NCBI GenBank assembly: GCA_016874535.1
Contig: VGUA01000021.1
Coordinates: forward strand, 1-33,349
Direction: 5' to 3'
Length of the DNA stretch: 33,349 nt
Source: Gammaproteobacteria bacterium
GTDB lineage: Bacteria; Pseudomonadota; Gammaproteobacteria; Ga0077536
Positions within the stretch are counted from its first letter, which is position 1; the number at the start of each line of letters is the position of its first letter. Shown piece after piece: positions 24,376 through 32,348 of this stretch. The notes beneath the pieces are model-generated. The model was given only the letters and a program-made list of their open reading frames with translations, ran no database searches and had not been told where the DNA came from. The translations under genes were made by a program, and so were the position numbers.

Positions 24376-26241
24376 GTGCAATCGCCCACCGATCAGGCAC
24401 TCCCCGCCGGGCCGCTCGCTTTCATCGCGCACTTCGTGCGTCTGTACTGGCCGGCAGTCCTTGCCGTCGCCTTGCTGGAGAGTGGGCAGTCCACCTGCGC
24501 GATTCTGCTGCCCTTCGCCATCCGCCGCATCATGGAAACGGTGGAGAGCCTGCGCCTCGACGGCCTTACAGGCGCGGACGATCCTATTCTCTGGGCAGCG
24601 TTGGGTGATCCGCTGCTGCTGTTCGCGGCACTCAATGTGGGTGTGATCATTTTCAGCCGGGGCAGCGGCGCCGTGCTAGTGATGCTCGGGCCGGCCCTCA
24701 GACGCCGTATCCGGCGCAGCCTGTTTGCCTGGCTGCAACTGCACTCCCAGCGCTATTTCCTCGGCAATTTCGCCGGGTCGTTGGCCAACCGCATCGCCGA
24801 GACTTCCATGAGCACGGCCCAGGTGCTGTGGACGGTCATGTTCGATTTCTGGCCGCTGTTCATAAGCTTCGGCGTCTCCCTCTACCTGCTCGGTCAGGTG
24901 AGCAGTGATCTGGCCCTGCTGCTGGGTGTGTGGGTGGCCGTGTATGTGACCATCTCCTTCCTGCTGGCGCGTCGCTGCCGTCGTTACGCCCGGGATTACG
25001 CGGCCGCTCGAAGCCTGGTGAGTGGCAAGATCGTGGACTCCGTCACCAACATCACCAATGCCAAGCTGTTCGCGCGCCAGACCCATGAGCGGCAGTACCT
25101 TGAGCGCTATCTCGACATCGAAGTCGACAAGGCGCGGCGCACCTTCTGGTTCATGGAAGGTATCCGCTGGTTCCAGTTCATTGCCGCCGCCGCTCTCATG
25201 GTGGGGCTCGTTTATGCGGCAATCGGTGTGTGGGCTGACGGCCGCATGAGCCTGGGCGCGTTCGCCATGTCGGCCAGCCTCGGTCTGCTGCTCATCGAGC
25301 AGGCCCGCGGCCTCAGCCGGAAATTCCTGGATTTCTTCGAGTATCTCGGCAACGTCTCCGATGGCGTGGCGACCATCGTGCAGCCGCACGAAGTGCTCGA
25401 TGTGCCCGGGAGGCCACCACCGCAGGTCACGAAGGGAGAGATCCGGATCGAGGATCTGCGTTTTGGCTATCTGGCCTCGCGGCCGGTATTCGAAGGCCTC
25501 AGCCTCACGATTCCAGCGGGGCAGAAAGTTGGTCTGGTGGGCTTCTCAGGCAGTGGCAAGAGTTCCTTGCTGAATCTGGTACTGCGGCTCTTCGAGCCGC
25601 AGGGCGGGCGTATCCTCATCGATGGTCAGGACATCAGCCAGGTGAGCCAGGAAAGTCTGCGCGCGGCCATTGCGATGATTCCCCAGGAGCCGATGCTGTT
25701 TCATCGCACCCTCCTGGAAAATGTGCGCTACGGCCGGCTGGAGGCCACGGATGAAGAGGTCATGGCAGCCGCGCAAAAGGCTCACGCGCACGAATTCATC
25801 GTCCAGGCCGAAGATGGCTATGCAGCCCTCGTTGGGGAACGGGGCGTGAAGCTCTCGGGTGGTCAGCGACAGCGTATCGCGCTGGCCCGCGCCATCCTCA
25901 AGGCCGCGCCGCTGCTGCTGCTCGACGAGGCTACCAGCGCGCTGGACTCCGTGACCGAGCGCTATATCCAGGAATGCCTGCAGGAGCTGATGCGCGACAA
26001 GACGGTGCTCGTGATTGCACACCGCCTGTCCACGCTCGCGCATCTCGATCGCATCCTCGTCTTCCATGAGGGCCGCATCATCGAGGATGGCTCGCACGCA
26101 AGCCTGCTGGCGCAAGGGGGGCATTACGCACGGATGTGGGCGATGCAGGCTGGAGGGTTCCTGCCGGAAACCGAGAACCCCGGTGGCTCTGGCGGCCGGA
26201 AGCGCGGGGCATTCAAGGGCGTTGAGACCGAGGCGTCGTGA
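24376..26241 (+). CDS. ABC exporter, fused membrane and ATPase domains (MsbA-like)
   Basis: The 621-residue half-transporter has an N-terminal six-helix membrane domain (about 15-320) and a C-terminal ATPase. Visible motifs are Walker A GFSGSGKSS (389-397), the Q-loop MIPQEP, signature LSGGQ (493-497), Walker B LLLLDEATSALD (D517-E518) and the switch H549. It probably works as a homodimer exporting lipid or a hydrophobic compound. The start is a GTG at 24376, 5 bases after the HAD stop, and its ribosome site is weak, so translation may depend on coupling. Confidence 0.94.
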   Translation: MQSPTDQALPAGPLAFIAHFVRLYWPAVLAVALLESGQSTCAILLPFAIRRIMETVESLRLDGLTGADDPILWAALGDPLLLFAALNVGVIIFSRGSGAVLVMLGPALRRRIRRSLFAWLQLHSQRYFLGNFAGSLANRIAETSMSTAQVLWTVMFDFWPLFISFGVSLYLLGQVSSDLALLLGVWVAVYVTISFLLARRCRRYARDYAAARSLVSGKIVDSVTNITNAKLFARQTHERQYLERYLDIEVDKARRTFWFMEGIRWFQFIAAAALMVGLVYAAIGVWADGRMSLGAFAMSASLGLLLIEQARGLSRKFLDFFEYLGNVSDGVATIVQPHEVLDVPGRPPPQVTKGEIRIEDLRFGYLASRPVFEGLSLTIPAGQKVGLVGFSGSGKSSLLNLVLRLFEPQGGRILIDGQDISQVSQESLRAAIAMIPQEPMLFHRTLLENVRYGRLEATDEEVMAAAQKAHAHEFIVQAEDGYAALVGERGVKLSGGQRQRIALARAILKAAPLLLLDEATSALDSVTERYIQECLQELMRDKTVLVIAHRLSTLAHLDRILVFHEGRIIEDGSHASLLAQGGHYARMWAMQAGGFLPETENPGGSGGRKRGAFKGVETEAS

Positions 26242-26350
26242 ATATCCACCATGGCTGGAGTAAGCTCGGGCCGGTGCCCCGGCGCGTCCGCGGCACTCCC
26301 GATCCGTCAAGCGTTGGCCCCATCACTAGCCCTACCACCAGAAGAGAACC

Positions 26351-27112
26351 ATGAACGCCATGCTGGAAATATTTCTGCAGCCCGAAGCCCTGATTGCTTT
26401 CCTCACCCTCACCGCACTTGAACTGGTACTGGGGATAGACAACGTGATCTTCATCTCCATCCTGGTGGACAAGCTGCCGACCGCGCAGCGTGAATTTGCG
26501 CGTCGCATCGGGCTCTTCCTTGCCATGTTCATGCGCATCGGGCTCTTGTTCCTCCTGAGCTGGATCGTGGGGCTCACGGCCCCGTTGTTCACGGTACTGG
26601 CCCAGGAGATCTCCGGCCGTGACCTCATCCTCATCAGTGGCGGTATGTTCCTGCTCTGGAAAAGCACCATGGAGGTCCATCAGTTGCTCGAAGGCGCGGA
26701 GGGCCATGCTTCGGCCGGCGTGCGCGCGACTTTCGGTGCGGTGATCTTCCAGATCATCCTCATCGACATGGTGTTTTCGCTCGATTCCATCATTACGGCC
26801 GTGGGCATCGTCGACGAAATCGCCATCATGGTGTCCGCGGTGGTCGTCTCCGTGGCCCTGATGATGCTGTTCGCCAGCGCTATCGGGCGCTTCGTGTCGG
26901 CGCACCCCACCATCAAGATGCTGGCCCTGTCCTTCCTGTTCGTGATCGGGATGGTGCTGGTGGCCGACGGCATGGATCACCACGTGCCCAAGGGCTACAT
27001 CTACTTTGCGATGGCTTTCTCGGTGGGTGTGGAGATGCTGAACATCCGTCTGCGCAGGAAGCAGGCTGCGCCCGTCAACCTGCGCGAGTCCTACTCCCGC
27101 GAAACCGAATGA
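26351..27112 (+). CDS. TerC-family integral membrane protein
   Basis: A 253-residue membrane protein with about seven hydrophobic helices and both TerC signatures, LVLGIDNVIFISI (about 26-38) and MVFSLDSIITAVG (about 140-152), whose acidic residues are thought to bind metal. Family members export manganese or take part in tellurite resistance and in metal loading of secreted proteins. I looked for a yybP-ykoY manganese riboswitch in the 109 bases upstream and did not recognise one. AGAAGAGAA precedes the ATG. Confidence 0.94.
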   Translation: MNAMLEIFLQPEALIAFLTLTALELVLGIDNVIFISILVDKLPTAQREFARRIGLFLAMFMRIGLLFLLSWIVGLTAPLFTVLAQEISGRDLILISGGMFLLWKSTMEVHQLLEGAEGHASAGVRATFGAVIFQIILIDMVFSLDSIITAVGIVDEIAIMVSAVVVSVALMMLFASAIGRFVSAHPTIKMLALSFLFVIGMVLVADGMDHHVPKGYIYFAMAFSVGVEMLNIRLRRKQAAPVNLRESYSRETE

Positions 27113-27137
27113 CTTCGGTCTGCGCGGGGGCGGTCCG

Positions 27138-27452
27138 TCACTCGAAGTGGCAGATATAGTCGAAAGGGCCGTCGCTGACCTCGATGTCGAAGCTGCTGTT
27201 GCCTGGCACCGAGAAAGTGTCGCCGGCGCGGTAGGTCTGCCAGGTGCTGGCACCATCGAGCCGCACCTTGCATTCGCCTGACACCACTTCCATGCGCTCA
27301 GGCGCGCCGGTATTGAAGCGCAGACTGGCTGGAAAGATCACCCCAACGGTGGTTTTGCCGCCATCGGCTTTGATGAGCGTGTGACTGACGCATTTGCCAT
27401 CGAAATACACATTCGATTTGGCGACCACGGTGACATTCGCAATTTCTGACAT
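27138..27452 (-). CDS. ppnP: Pyrimidine/purine nucleoside phosphorylase (PpnP, YaiE/DUF1255)
   Basis: A 104-residue single-cupin protein matching PpnP in length and sequence pattern: NVYFDGKCVSHTL, TVGVIFPASLRFNTGAPE, MEVVSGECKVRL, and the C-terminal FDIEVSDGPFDYICHFE. The family phosphorolyses several nucleosides to free base and ribose-1-phosphate in salvage. It is convergent with the TerC gene, 25 bases apart, and stands alone. Confidence 0.96.
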   Translation of the reverse strand: MSEIANVTVVAKSNVYFDGKCVSHTLIKADGGKTTVGVIFPASLRFNTGAPERMEVVSGECKVRLDGASTWQTYRAGDTFSVPGNSSFDIEVSDGPFDYICHFE

Positions 27453-27572
27453 GGATGACCTCTATTGCAGCTGCGGAAGGGAAATCCGGACGCCTGATGA
27501 GCATCCGGGGCGCGACCCTATCATGGCCCTGTGCCGGCCGGAACCTCCTTCACACCACAGGCGGGGATCCGT

Positions 27573-28811
27573 TCAGGCAGCGACTTCCCGGGGATGGTCG
27601 TGCGGCGCAAAGCAGGGCAGGGTGATCGCCGCGAGGGCCCCACAAAGCAGGCTGCCGGTGATCATCCACAGTGCCGGGCCGTAATTGCCGTAACCGTCAT
27701 AGAGGCGACCGGCGAGGGCGGGTCCAGCGGCGATGCCGATCCAGAAACACGCGTAGATGACCGCATAGAGGAAGCCGTAATAGCGCAGCCCGAAGTAGCG
27801 CGACGTGAGGTAGGCCAGCAGATCGACTTCGGCGCCAAGGGCAAAGCCGATGAGCAGGGCCGCGGTGCGGGCATGCCCGGTGCCGCCCACAATCAGCAGC
27901 AGGCAGCCCAGCGCAGCCACGGTAAAGATGAGCGCTGCTACCCGCGGGGCGAAGAAATGATCAATCGCCCAGCCGATGACGAGACGCCCGGCCACCACGC
28001 CGATGCCGATGACTGCCGCCACGGATGCTGCGTCGACCGCTGTGAGGCCGGCATCCCGCAGCAACGGGATGAGATGCACGACTGTCGCTGAACAGCCGAT
28101 GGAGACGGCACCAAAGCCGAGCACGATGGTCCAGAAGGGGCGGCTGGCCATCGCGTCGCGGCGCGTCATGCCGCTCAGGGCCGGCGGTGTGGTCATCGGG
28201 GTTTGCCCCGCTGGCGTGCGGCGGCGCTCGAGCGCCAGCAACACCAGCAGCCAGGGTGTGACGGCGAGCCAGGCGAGCACCTCGAAGCCAGCCCGCCAGC
28301 CCGAGGTTGCGATGATGCCGGTCATGAACGGTGGCAGCAGGACGGCGGCAGTGCCGGGGCCCGTGAGCGTGATGCCGAGCGCGATGCCCCGCGCGACATC
28401 GAAATGGCCTGCAACCGCGCGCGTATAGAGGATGGGCGTGGTGCCACTGCCGACCAGCGTGGTCAGGAAGAACAACAGGTAGAACATCGCGAGCGAAGCC
28501 TCGAAGCGGCTCGCCGCGAAGAGGAGGGCAGAGAAGGCGGGAACAGCCGCGAGAGCCACTCGTCGGGGCCCGAAACGGTCGATCAGCCAGCCCAGCAGGG
28601 GTGCGACCAGGATGAGCCCCAAGCTGCCGAAGAACAGGGTGGAAGTGACCTCGCCGCGACTCCACTGGAAGTGCTGCTGCAGGGGTTCCACGAACACGCC
28701 GAAGCTGTAATAGACCAGCGATGAAGCGCCCATGCCGCAACCCAAGGTTGCGGTGAACAGGAGCATCCAGCCACTGGAAAATTCGGTGCGCAGGTCGGAG
28801 CTGGCGGGCAT
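27573..28811 (-). CDS. Major facilitator superfamily transporter
   Basis: A 412-residue MFS transporter with about 12 hydrophobic helices. The loop 2-3 signature appears as GWLIDRFGPRRVAL, with a related GWAIDHFFAPRV in the second half. It resembles MFS members that often carry organic acids (monocarboxylate-porter/OFA type), but the substrate is not predictable. The ATG at 28811 is chosen because the family normally begins shortly before the first helix. A GTG at 28880 would add 23 mostly polar residues and cannot be excluded. Confidence 0.92.
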   Translation of the reverse strand: MPASSDLRTEFSSGWMLLFTATLGCGMGASSLVYYSFGVFVEPLQQHFQWSRGEVTSTLFFGSLGLILVAPLLGWLIDRFGPRRVALAAVPAFSALLFAASRFEASLAMFYLLFFLTTLVGSGTTPILYTRAVAGHFDVARGIALGITLTGPGTAAVLLPPFMTGIIATSGWRAGFEVLAWLAVTPWLLVLLALERRRTPAGQTPMTTPPALSGMTRRDAMASRPFWTIVLGFGAVSIGCSATVVHLIPLLRDAGLTAVDAASVAAVIGIGVVAGRLVIGWAIDHFFAPRVAALIFTVAALGCLLLIVGGTGHARTAALLIGFALGAEVDLLAYLTSRYFGLRYYGFLYAVIYACFWIGIAAGPALAGRLYDGYGNYGPALWMITGSLLCGALAAITLPCFAPHDHPREVAA

Positions 28812-28885
28812 GCGGCATTGTGGGGCCGACTGTTCCCTGCGACAAGCTTGCGCTTGCCGGGAATCGGGTTTGTCTGCCACCCTGC

Positions 28886-28898
28886 CGAGGTTACCTCG
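28886..28898. promoter_or_regulatory. Operator-like palindrome between divergent genes
   Basis: CGAGGT and ACCTCG are perfect 6-base arms around one base, located between the MFS gene and the divergent small exported protein. The geometry suits a dimeric repressor. No adjacent regulator gene is present, and the element is short enough to be chance. Confidence 0.3.
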
Positions 28899-28913
28899 TA
28901 TCAGGAGCGCACC

Positions 28914-29340
28914 ATGTCCTCAACTCGCAAGGCTTTCTTCCGTCACACTGTCCCTCACTCTGCGCTCGCTCTCTGGAGCGCGTTGTCACTCTGCCTCTGG
29001 CCACTGCAAGGGCAGGCGCAGCAGCCGGATCCTGCGGAGATGGAGCGCATGATGCAGCAGGGGGCAACGGATGGCCGAATGCATGTCCAAGGTGGATCCC
29101 GCGGAGATGGAAGCTCTGCAGGCGCTGGGTGAACGCATGGACGCCGAGATCACCGCCCTGTGCAAGGCCGGCAAGCGTGATGCAGCCATGCAGAAGGCCG
29201 TGGAGTTCGGGCGTGAAATGTCCGCAGCGCCGATCATGGACAAGATGCGCGATTGCGGCAGCATGATGGATGAATTGATGAAGGGCGGGCTCGTTGCCAA
29301 TTCGGCTGGTGACGAACAGCACGTCTGTGACGACCTCTGA
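28914..29340 (+). pseudogene. Small exported protein of unknown function, frameshifted
   Basis: The first frame starts at the ATG at 28914 behind GGAG and encodes a signal-peptide-like N terminus (cleavage near AQA), then QQPDPAEMERMMQQ. It leaves frame at a run of five G (29060-29064). Dropping one G continues into the second frame as GQRMAECMSKVDPAEMEAL and runs to the stop at 29340, giving about 141 residues. The second part is helical and charged, with Cys in LCKAGKRD and MRDCGSM. I recall similar small Met-rich periplasmic proteins of unknown function. The lesion may be a sequence error. Confidence 0.7.
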
Positions 29341-29449
29341 GCGACTTGTTGCTCCGCGCCTGCAGGGCTGATTCACCGATGCCGGCGCGCCGCAGGGCCC
29401 TTGGTCCGCCGCAGAGCTTGTCGGATTTCGCTGGAACCTGGCCCCTCCC

Positions 29450-30685
29450 GTGCTGAAATCGGACGGGGCGGGCGCGGACACGGGGCAATGGGATGTCGGG
29501 GTCGTCGGTGGGGGGCCGGCTGGGCTCATGGCGGCGGAGGCCGCGGCTGAAGCCGGTGCGCGGGTGGTGGTCTTCGAACGCATGGCCTCCGCGGGTCGCA
29601 AGTTCCTGCTGGCAGGCAAGGGCGGACTCAATCTCACGCATGCCGAGGCACTGGAACGCTTCCATTCCCGCTTCGACCAACCGCGGCTGCAGCCTGTACT
29701 CGACGATTTTCCGCCGCGGGCAATTCGCGCCTGGGCCGCTGATCTCGGCATCCCGACCATTACGGGCTCATCCTCCCGGGTTTTTCCGGAGGATTACAAA
29801 TCCGCGCCCTTGCTGCGGCGCTGGCTGGTCCGTCTGCGCAGCCTGGGCGTGGTGGTGAAGGTCCGTCATCGCTGGTGCGGTGGACTGGAACCCGGGCATC
29901 TCCAATTCGAGACCCCATCGGGAGTGGTCACCGTGCAGACGCGTGCGATGGTGCTGGCGCTGGGCGGCGCGAGCTGGCCGCAGCTCGGCAGCGATGGAAC
30001 CTGGGTGGCCGGGATGGAGGGGCAGGGTGTATCCATTTCAGCGCGGGCGGCTTCCAATTGCGGTATCGAGGTGCCGTGGAGTGAATTTCTGCGCGCTCAT
30101 CATGCCGGAGCACCACTGAAGTCGGTCATGGCCTGGGTGGACGGCGGGGCGCGGCGCAAGGGGGAGAGCATCCTCTCCGAATACGGCTTGGAAGGCGGGC
30201 TCATCTATGCGCTGGGCGCCGAGCTGCGTGCGGCGCTGGGGTGCCGGGAGACCGTCGCGCTGCATCTCGATCTGGCGCCCGATGTGGAGCAGGCGCAACT
30301 CGCGCGAGCACTGGCGAAGCCGCGCGGCAAGCGCACGCTCGCCAGCCACCTCCAACGCCAGGCGGGACTCGCCGGCGTCAAGGTCGCGCTGCTGCATGAG
30401 TTGCTGCCGCGCGAGGCGATGCAGGATCCCGTGCGTCTGGCCGCGGGAATCAAGGATCTGTCAGTGTCGGTGAGCGGCACTCGCCCGGTGAGCGAAGCCA
30501 TCAGTACGGCCGGCGGCGTGCGCTTCGAAGGGCTGGATGAAGGTCTGATGCTGAGCTCCCGTCCGGGCGTGTTCTGTGCGGGGGAGATGCTGGACTGGGA
30601 TGCGCCGACCGGCGGGTATCTGCTCTCCGCCTGCCTGGCCAGCGGTCGTTGGGCCGGCCGGCATGCCGCGGCCTGGAGGGCCTGA
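29450..30685 (+). CDS. FAD-dependent oxidoreductase (HI0933/YhiN-like, TIGR03862 type)
   Basis: The 411-residue flavoprotein begins, after a short tail, with the dinucleotide-binding motif VVGGGPAGLMAAEAAAEAG and then GRKFLLAGKGGLNLTH, which is characteristic of the HI0933-like/YhiN family. The C-terminal FAD-contact region reads GVFCAGEMLDWDAPTGGYLLSACLASG. The protein is conserved but its reaction is unknown. It starts with GTG at 29450, as no ATG is available upstream in frame. The 109 bases before it hold no other feature. Confidence 0.92.
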   Translation: MLKSDGAGADTGQWDVGVVGGGPAGLMAAEAAAEAGARVVVFERMASAGRKFLLAGKGGLNLTHAEALERFHSRFDQPRLQPVLDDFPPRAIRAWAADLGIPTITGSSSRVFPEDYKSAPLLRRWLVRLRSLGVVVKVRHRWCGGLEPGHLQFETPSGVVTVQTRAMVLALGGASWPQLGSDGTWVAGMEGQGVSISARAASNCGIEVPWSEFLRAHHAGAPLKSVMAWVDGGARRKGESILSEYGLEGGLIYALGAELRAALGCRETVALHLDLAPDVEQAQLARALAKPRGKRTLASHLQRQAGLAGVKVALLHELLPREAMQDPVRLAAGIKDLSVSVSGTRPVSEAISTAGGVRFEGLDEGLMLSSRPGVFCAGEMLDWDAPTGGYLLSACLASGRWAGRHAAAWRA

Positions 30686-30705
30686 GTTCGGCCGCGGATT
30701 CGCCC

Positions 30706-30750
30706 GAAGAGTGCACAAATGCCGGTTGTGGTAACGTCCATGCACTCTTC
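30706..30750. promoter_or_regulatory. Long-spaced perfect inverted repeat upstream of the acyl-CoA ligase
   Basis: GAAGAGTGCA and TGCACTCTTC are perfect 10-base arms 25 bases apart, in the 85-base gap between the flavoprotein and the acyl-CoA ligase. No T-run follows, so an intrinsic terminator is unlikely; it ends 20 bases before the ligase ATG. A two-half-site operator or a leader hairpin affecting ligase translation are both possible. Confidence 0.45.
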
Positions 30751-30770
30751 TGGACGGAGGACTCGCCAGG

Positions 30771-32339
30771 ATGTTCGCTTTCGACGCCATACACACGGTC
30801 GCCGATATTCCCCGCCACCAAGCGCGAACCCAGCCCGAGCGGCCGGCGCAGATCTTCGAAGGGCGTGAGACGACCTTTGCCACGCTCGACCGCCATGTGA
30901 ACCAGGTGGCGCAGGGCCTGCTCGCACTGGGGTGTCAGCCGCAGGCCCGTGTCGCCTATCTCGGCAAGAATTCCGACCATTACTTCGAAGTCTTGCTGGG
31001 TGCGATCAAGGCCCGGCTCGTGATGGTGGCGGTCAACTGGCGGCTCGCAGTGCCGGAGATGTCCTGGATTCTGAATGATGCTGGCTGCGAACTCCTGTTC
31101 GTGGGCCTCGAATACAAGGACTGCATTGAAGCCCTGAAGGCAGCCTGCCCCAGCTTGCAAAAGGTGATTCTGATGGAGGGCGAGCTGCCGGATGCACTCT
31201 CCTACACCGCATGGCGCGACGCCCAGTCGATGCAAGACCCGGCATTGCCGATTGCGTTGGAAGATGATGTGCTGCAGCTCTACACCAGCGGCACAACCGG
31301 TCATCCCAAGGGCGTGCAGCTCACGCATGCGAACTATCTGGCCCTGTTCCGCTGCGCCCAGAACACCGGAATGATGGATGCCGTGCCTGGGGAATCGGGA
31401 CTGGTCGCGATGCCGGTGTTCCACGTCGCGGGCACCAATATTGGGCTCCTCAACCTCGCCCAAGGCGCAACCAGCGTGGTGCTGCGCGAGGTCGATCCCG
31501 GGCAGATCCTCGAGCTCATTCCGCGCTATCGCATCAACCATGTGTTCGTGGTCCCCGCCGTGATCCTCTTCCTGCTGCAGCACCCGCGCTGCCGGGAAAC
31601 CGATTTCTCCAGCGTACGACGCCTCTCCTACGGGGCTTCGCCCATTGCCGAACCTTTGCTGCGGCAGGCGCAGGCCGTGTTCGACTGTCCCTTCATTCAG
31701 CTCTACGGACTGACCGAGACCTGCGGTGCCGGCACCTTCCTGCCACCGGAAGCCCATGCCCCTGAACGCGCCAAGCTGCGCTCCTGCGGAATTCCGTATC
31801 CCGGTATCGAGATTCGTGTGGTGGATACCGCCGGCAACAGCGTGCCCGCCGGTGAGGTGGGGGAAATCATCGTGCGCAGCGGGGTGGTGATGAAGGGCTA
31901 CTGGAACCGGCCGGATGCCACGGCGCAGGCCATCATCAACGACTGGTTCCATACCGGCGACGCGGGCTATTTCGATGCGGAGGGGTTCCTCTTCATCCAT
32001 GATCGCCTGAAAGACATGATTGTCTCCGGCGGTGAGAACATCTATCCGGCCGAGGTCGAAAACGCCCTGTTCGGACACCCTGCGGTGGCCGACGTGGCAG
32101 TGGTCGGCGTGCCGGATGAAAAATGGGGAGAAGGAGTCAAGGCTTTCGTGGTGCTGAAACCGGGCGAGGCGACCACGGCCGAAGAAATCATTGAATTCGC
32201 ACGTGCCCGCATCGCCGGCTACAAGATCCCGCGCTCGGTCGATTTCATTGCGGCGTTACCACGCAATCCTTCGGGCAAGATCCTGCGCCGTGAACTCCGT
32301 GCCCCGTATTGGGACGGCAAGACCCGTCAGGTCAATTGA
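30771..32339 (+). CDS. Fatty-acid/long-chain acyl-CoA ligase (FadD-like)
   Basis: The 522-residue ANL-family ligase has the P-loop LYTSGTTGHPKG, the adenylate motif QLYGLTETCG, the hinge region WFHTGDAGYFDAEGF followed by DRLKDMIVSGGENIYPAEVE, and the catalytic C-terminal Lys in RNPSGKILRREL. It activates a fatty or alicyclic acid as CoA thioester. It is longer than, and clearly different from, the MatB-like ligase at 3916. GGAGG lies 10 bases before the ATG. It resembles ligases of the FadD3/FadD17/FadD19 kind used for steroid or branched acids, but the substrate is not resolved. It is monocistronic here and convergent with the VWA gene. Confidence 0.94.
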   Translation: MFAFDAIHTVADIPRHQARTQPERPAQIFEGRETTFATLDRHVNQVAQGLLALGCQPQARVAYLGKNSDHYFEVLLGAIKARLVMVAVNWRLAVPEMSWILNDAGCELLFVGLEYKDCIEALKAACPSLQKVILMEGELPDALSYTAWRDAQSMQDPALPIALEDDVLQLYTSGTTGHPKGVQLTHANYLALFRCAQNTGMMDAVPGESGLVAMPVFHVAGTNIGLLNLAQGATSVVLREVDPGQILELIPRYRINHVFVVPAVILFLLQHPRCRETDFSSVRRLSYGASPIAEPLLRQAQAVFDCPFIQLYGLTETCGAGTFLPPEAHAPERAKLRSCGIPYPGIEIRVVDTAGNSVPAGEVGEIIVRSGVVMKGYWNRPDATAQAIINDWFHTGDAGYFDAEGFLFIHDRLKDMIVSGGENIYPAEVENALFGHPAVADVAVVGVPDEKWGEGVKAFVVLKPGEATTAEEIIEFARARIAGYKIPRSVDFIAALPRNPSGKILRRELRAPYWDGKTRQVN

Positions 32340-32348
32340 TGCGTTCGT

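Noticed and set aside
26242-26350. yybP-ykoY manganese riboswitch upstream of the TerC gene
   Set aside because: The 109 bases contain no recognisable conserved junction of that riboswitch.
27104-27119. Hairpin ACCGAA/TTCGGT overlapping the terC stop as a terminator
   Set aside because: The stem is only 6 pairs and is followed by GC-rich sequence with no T-run.
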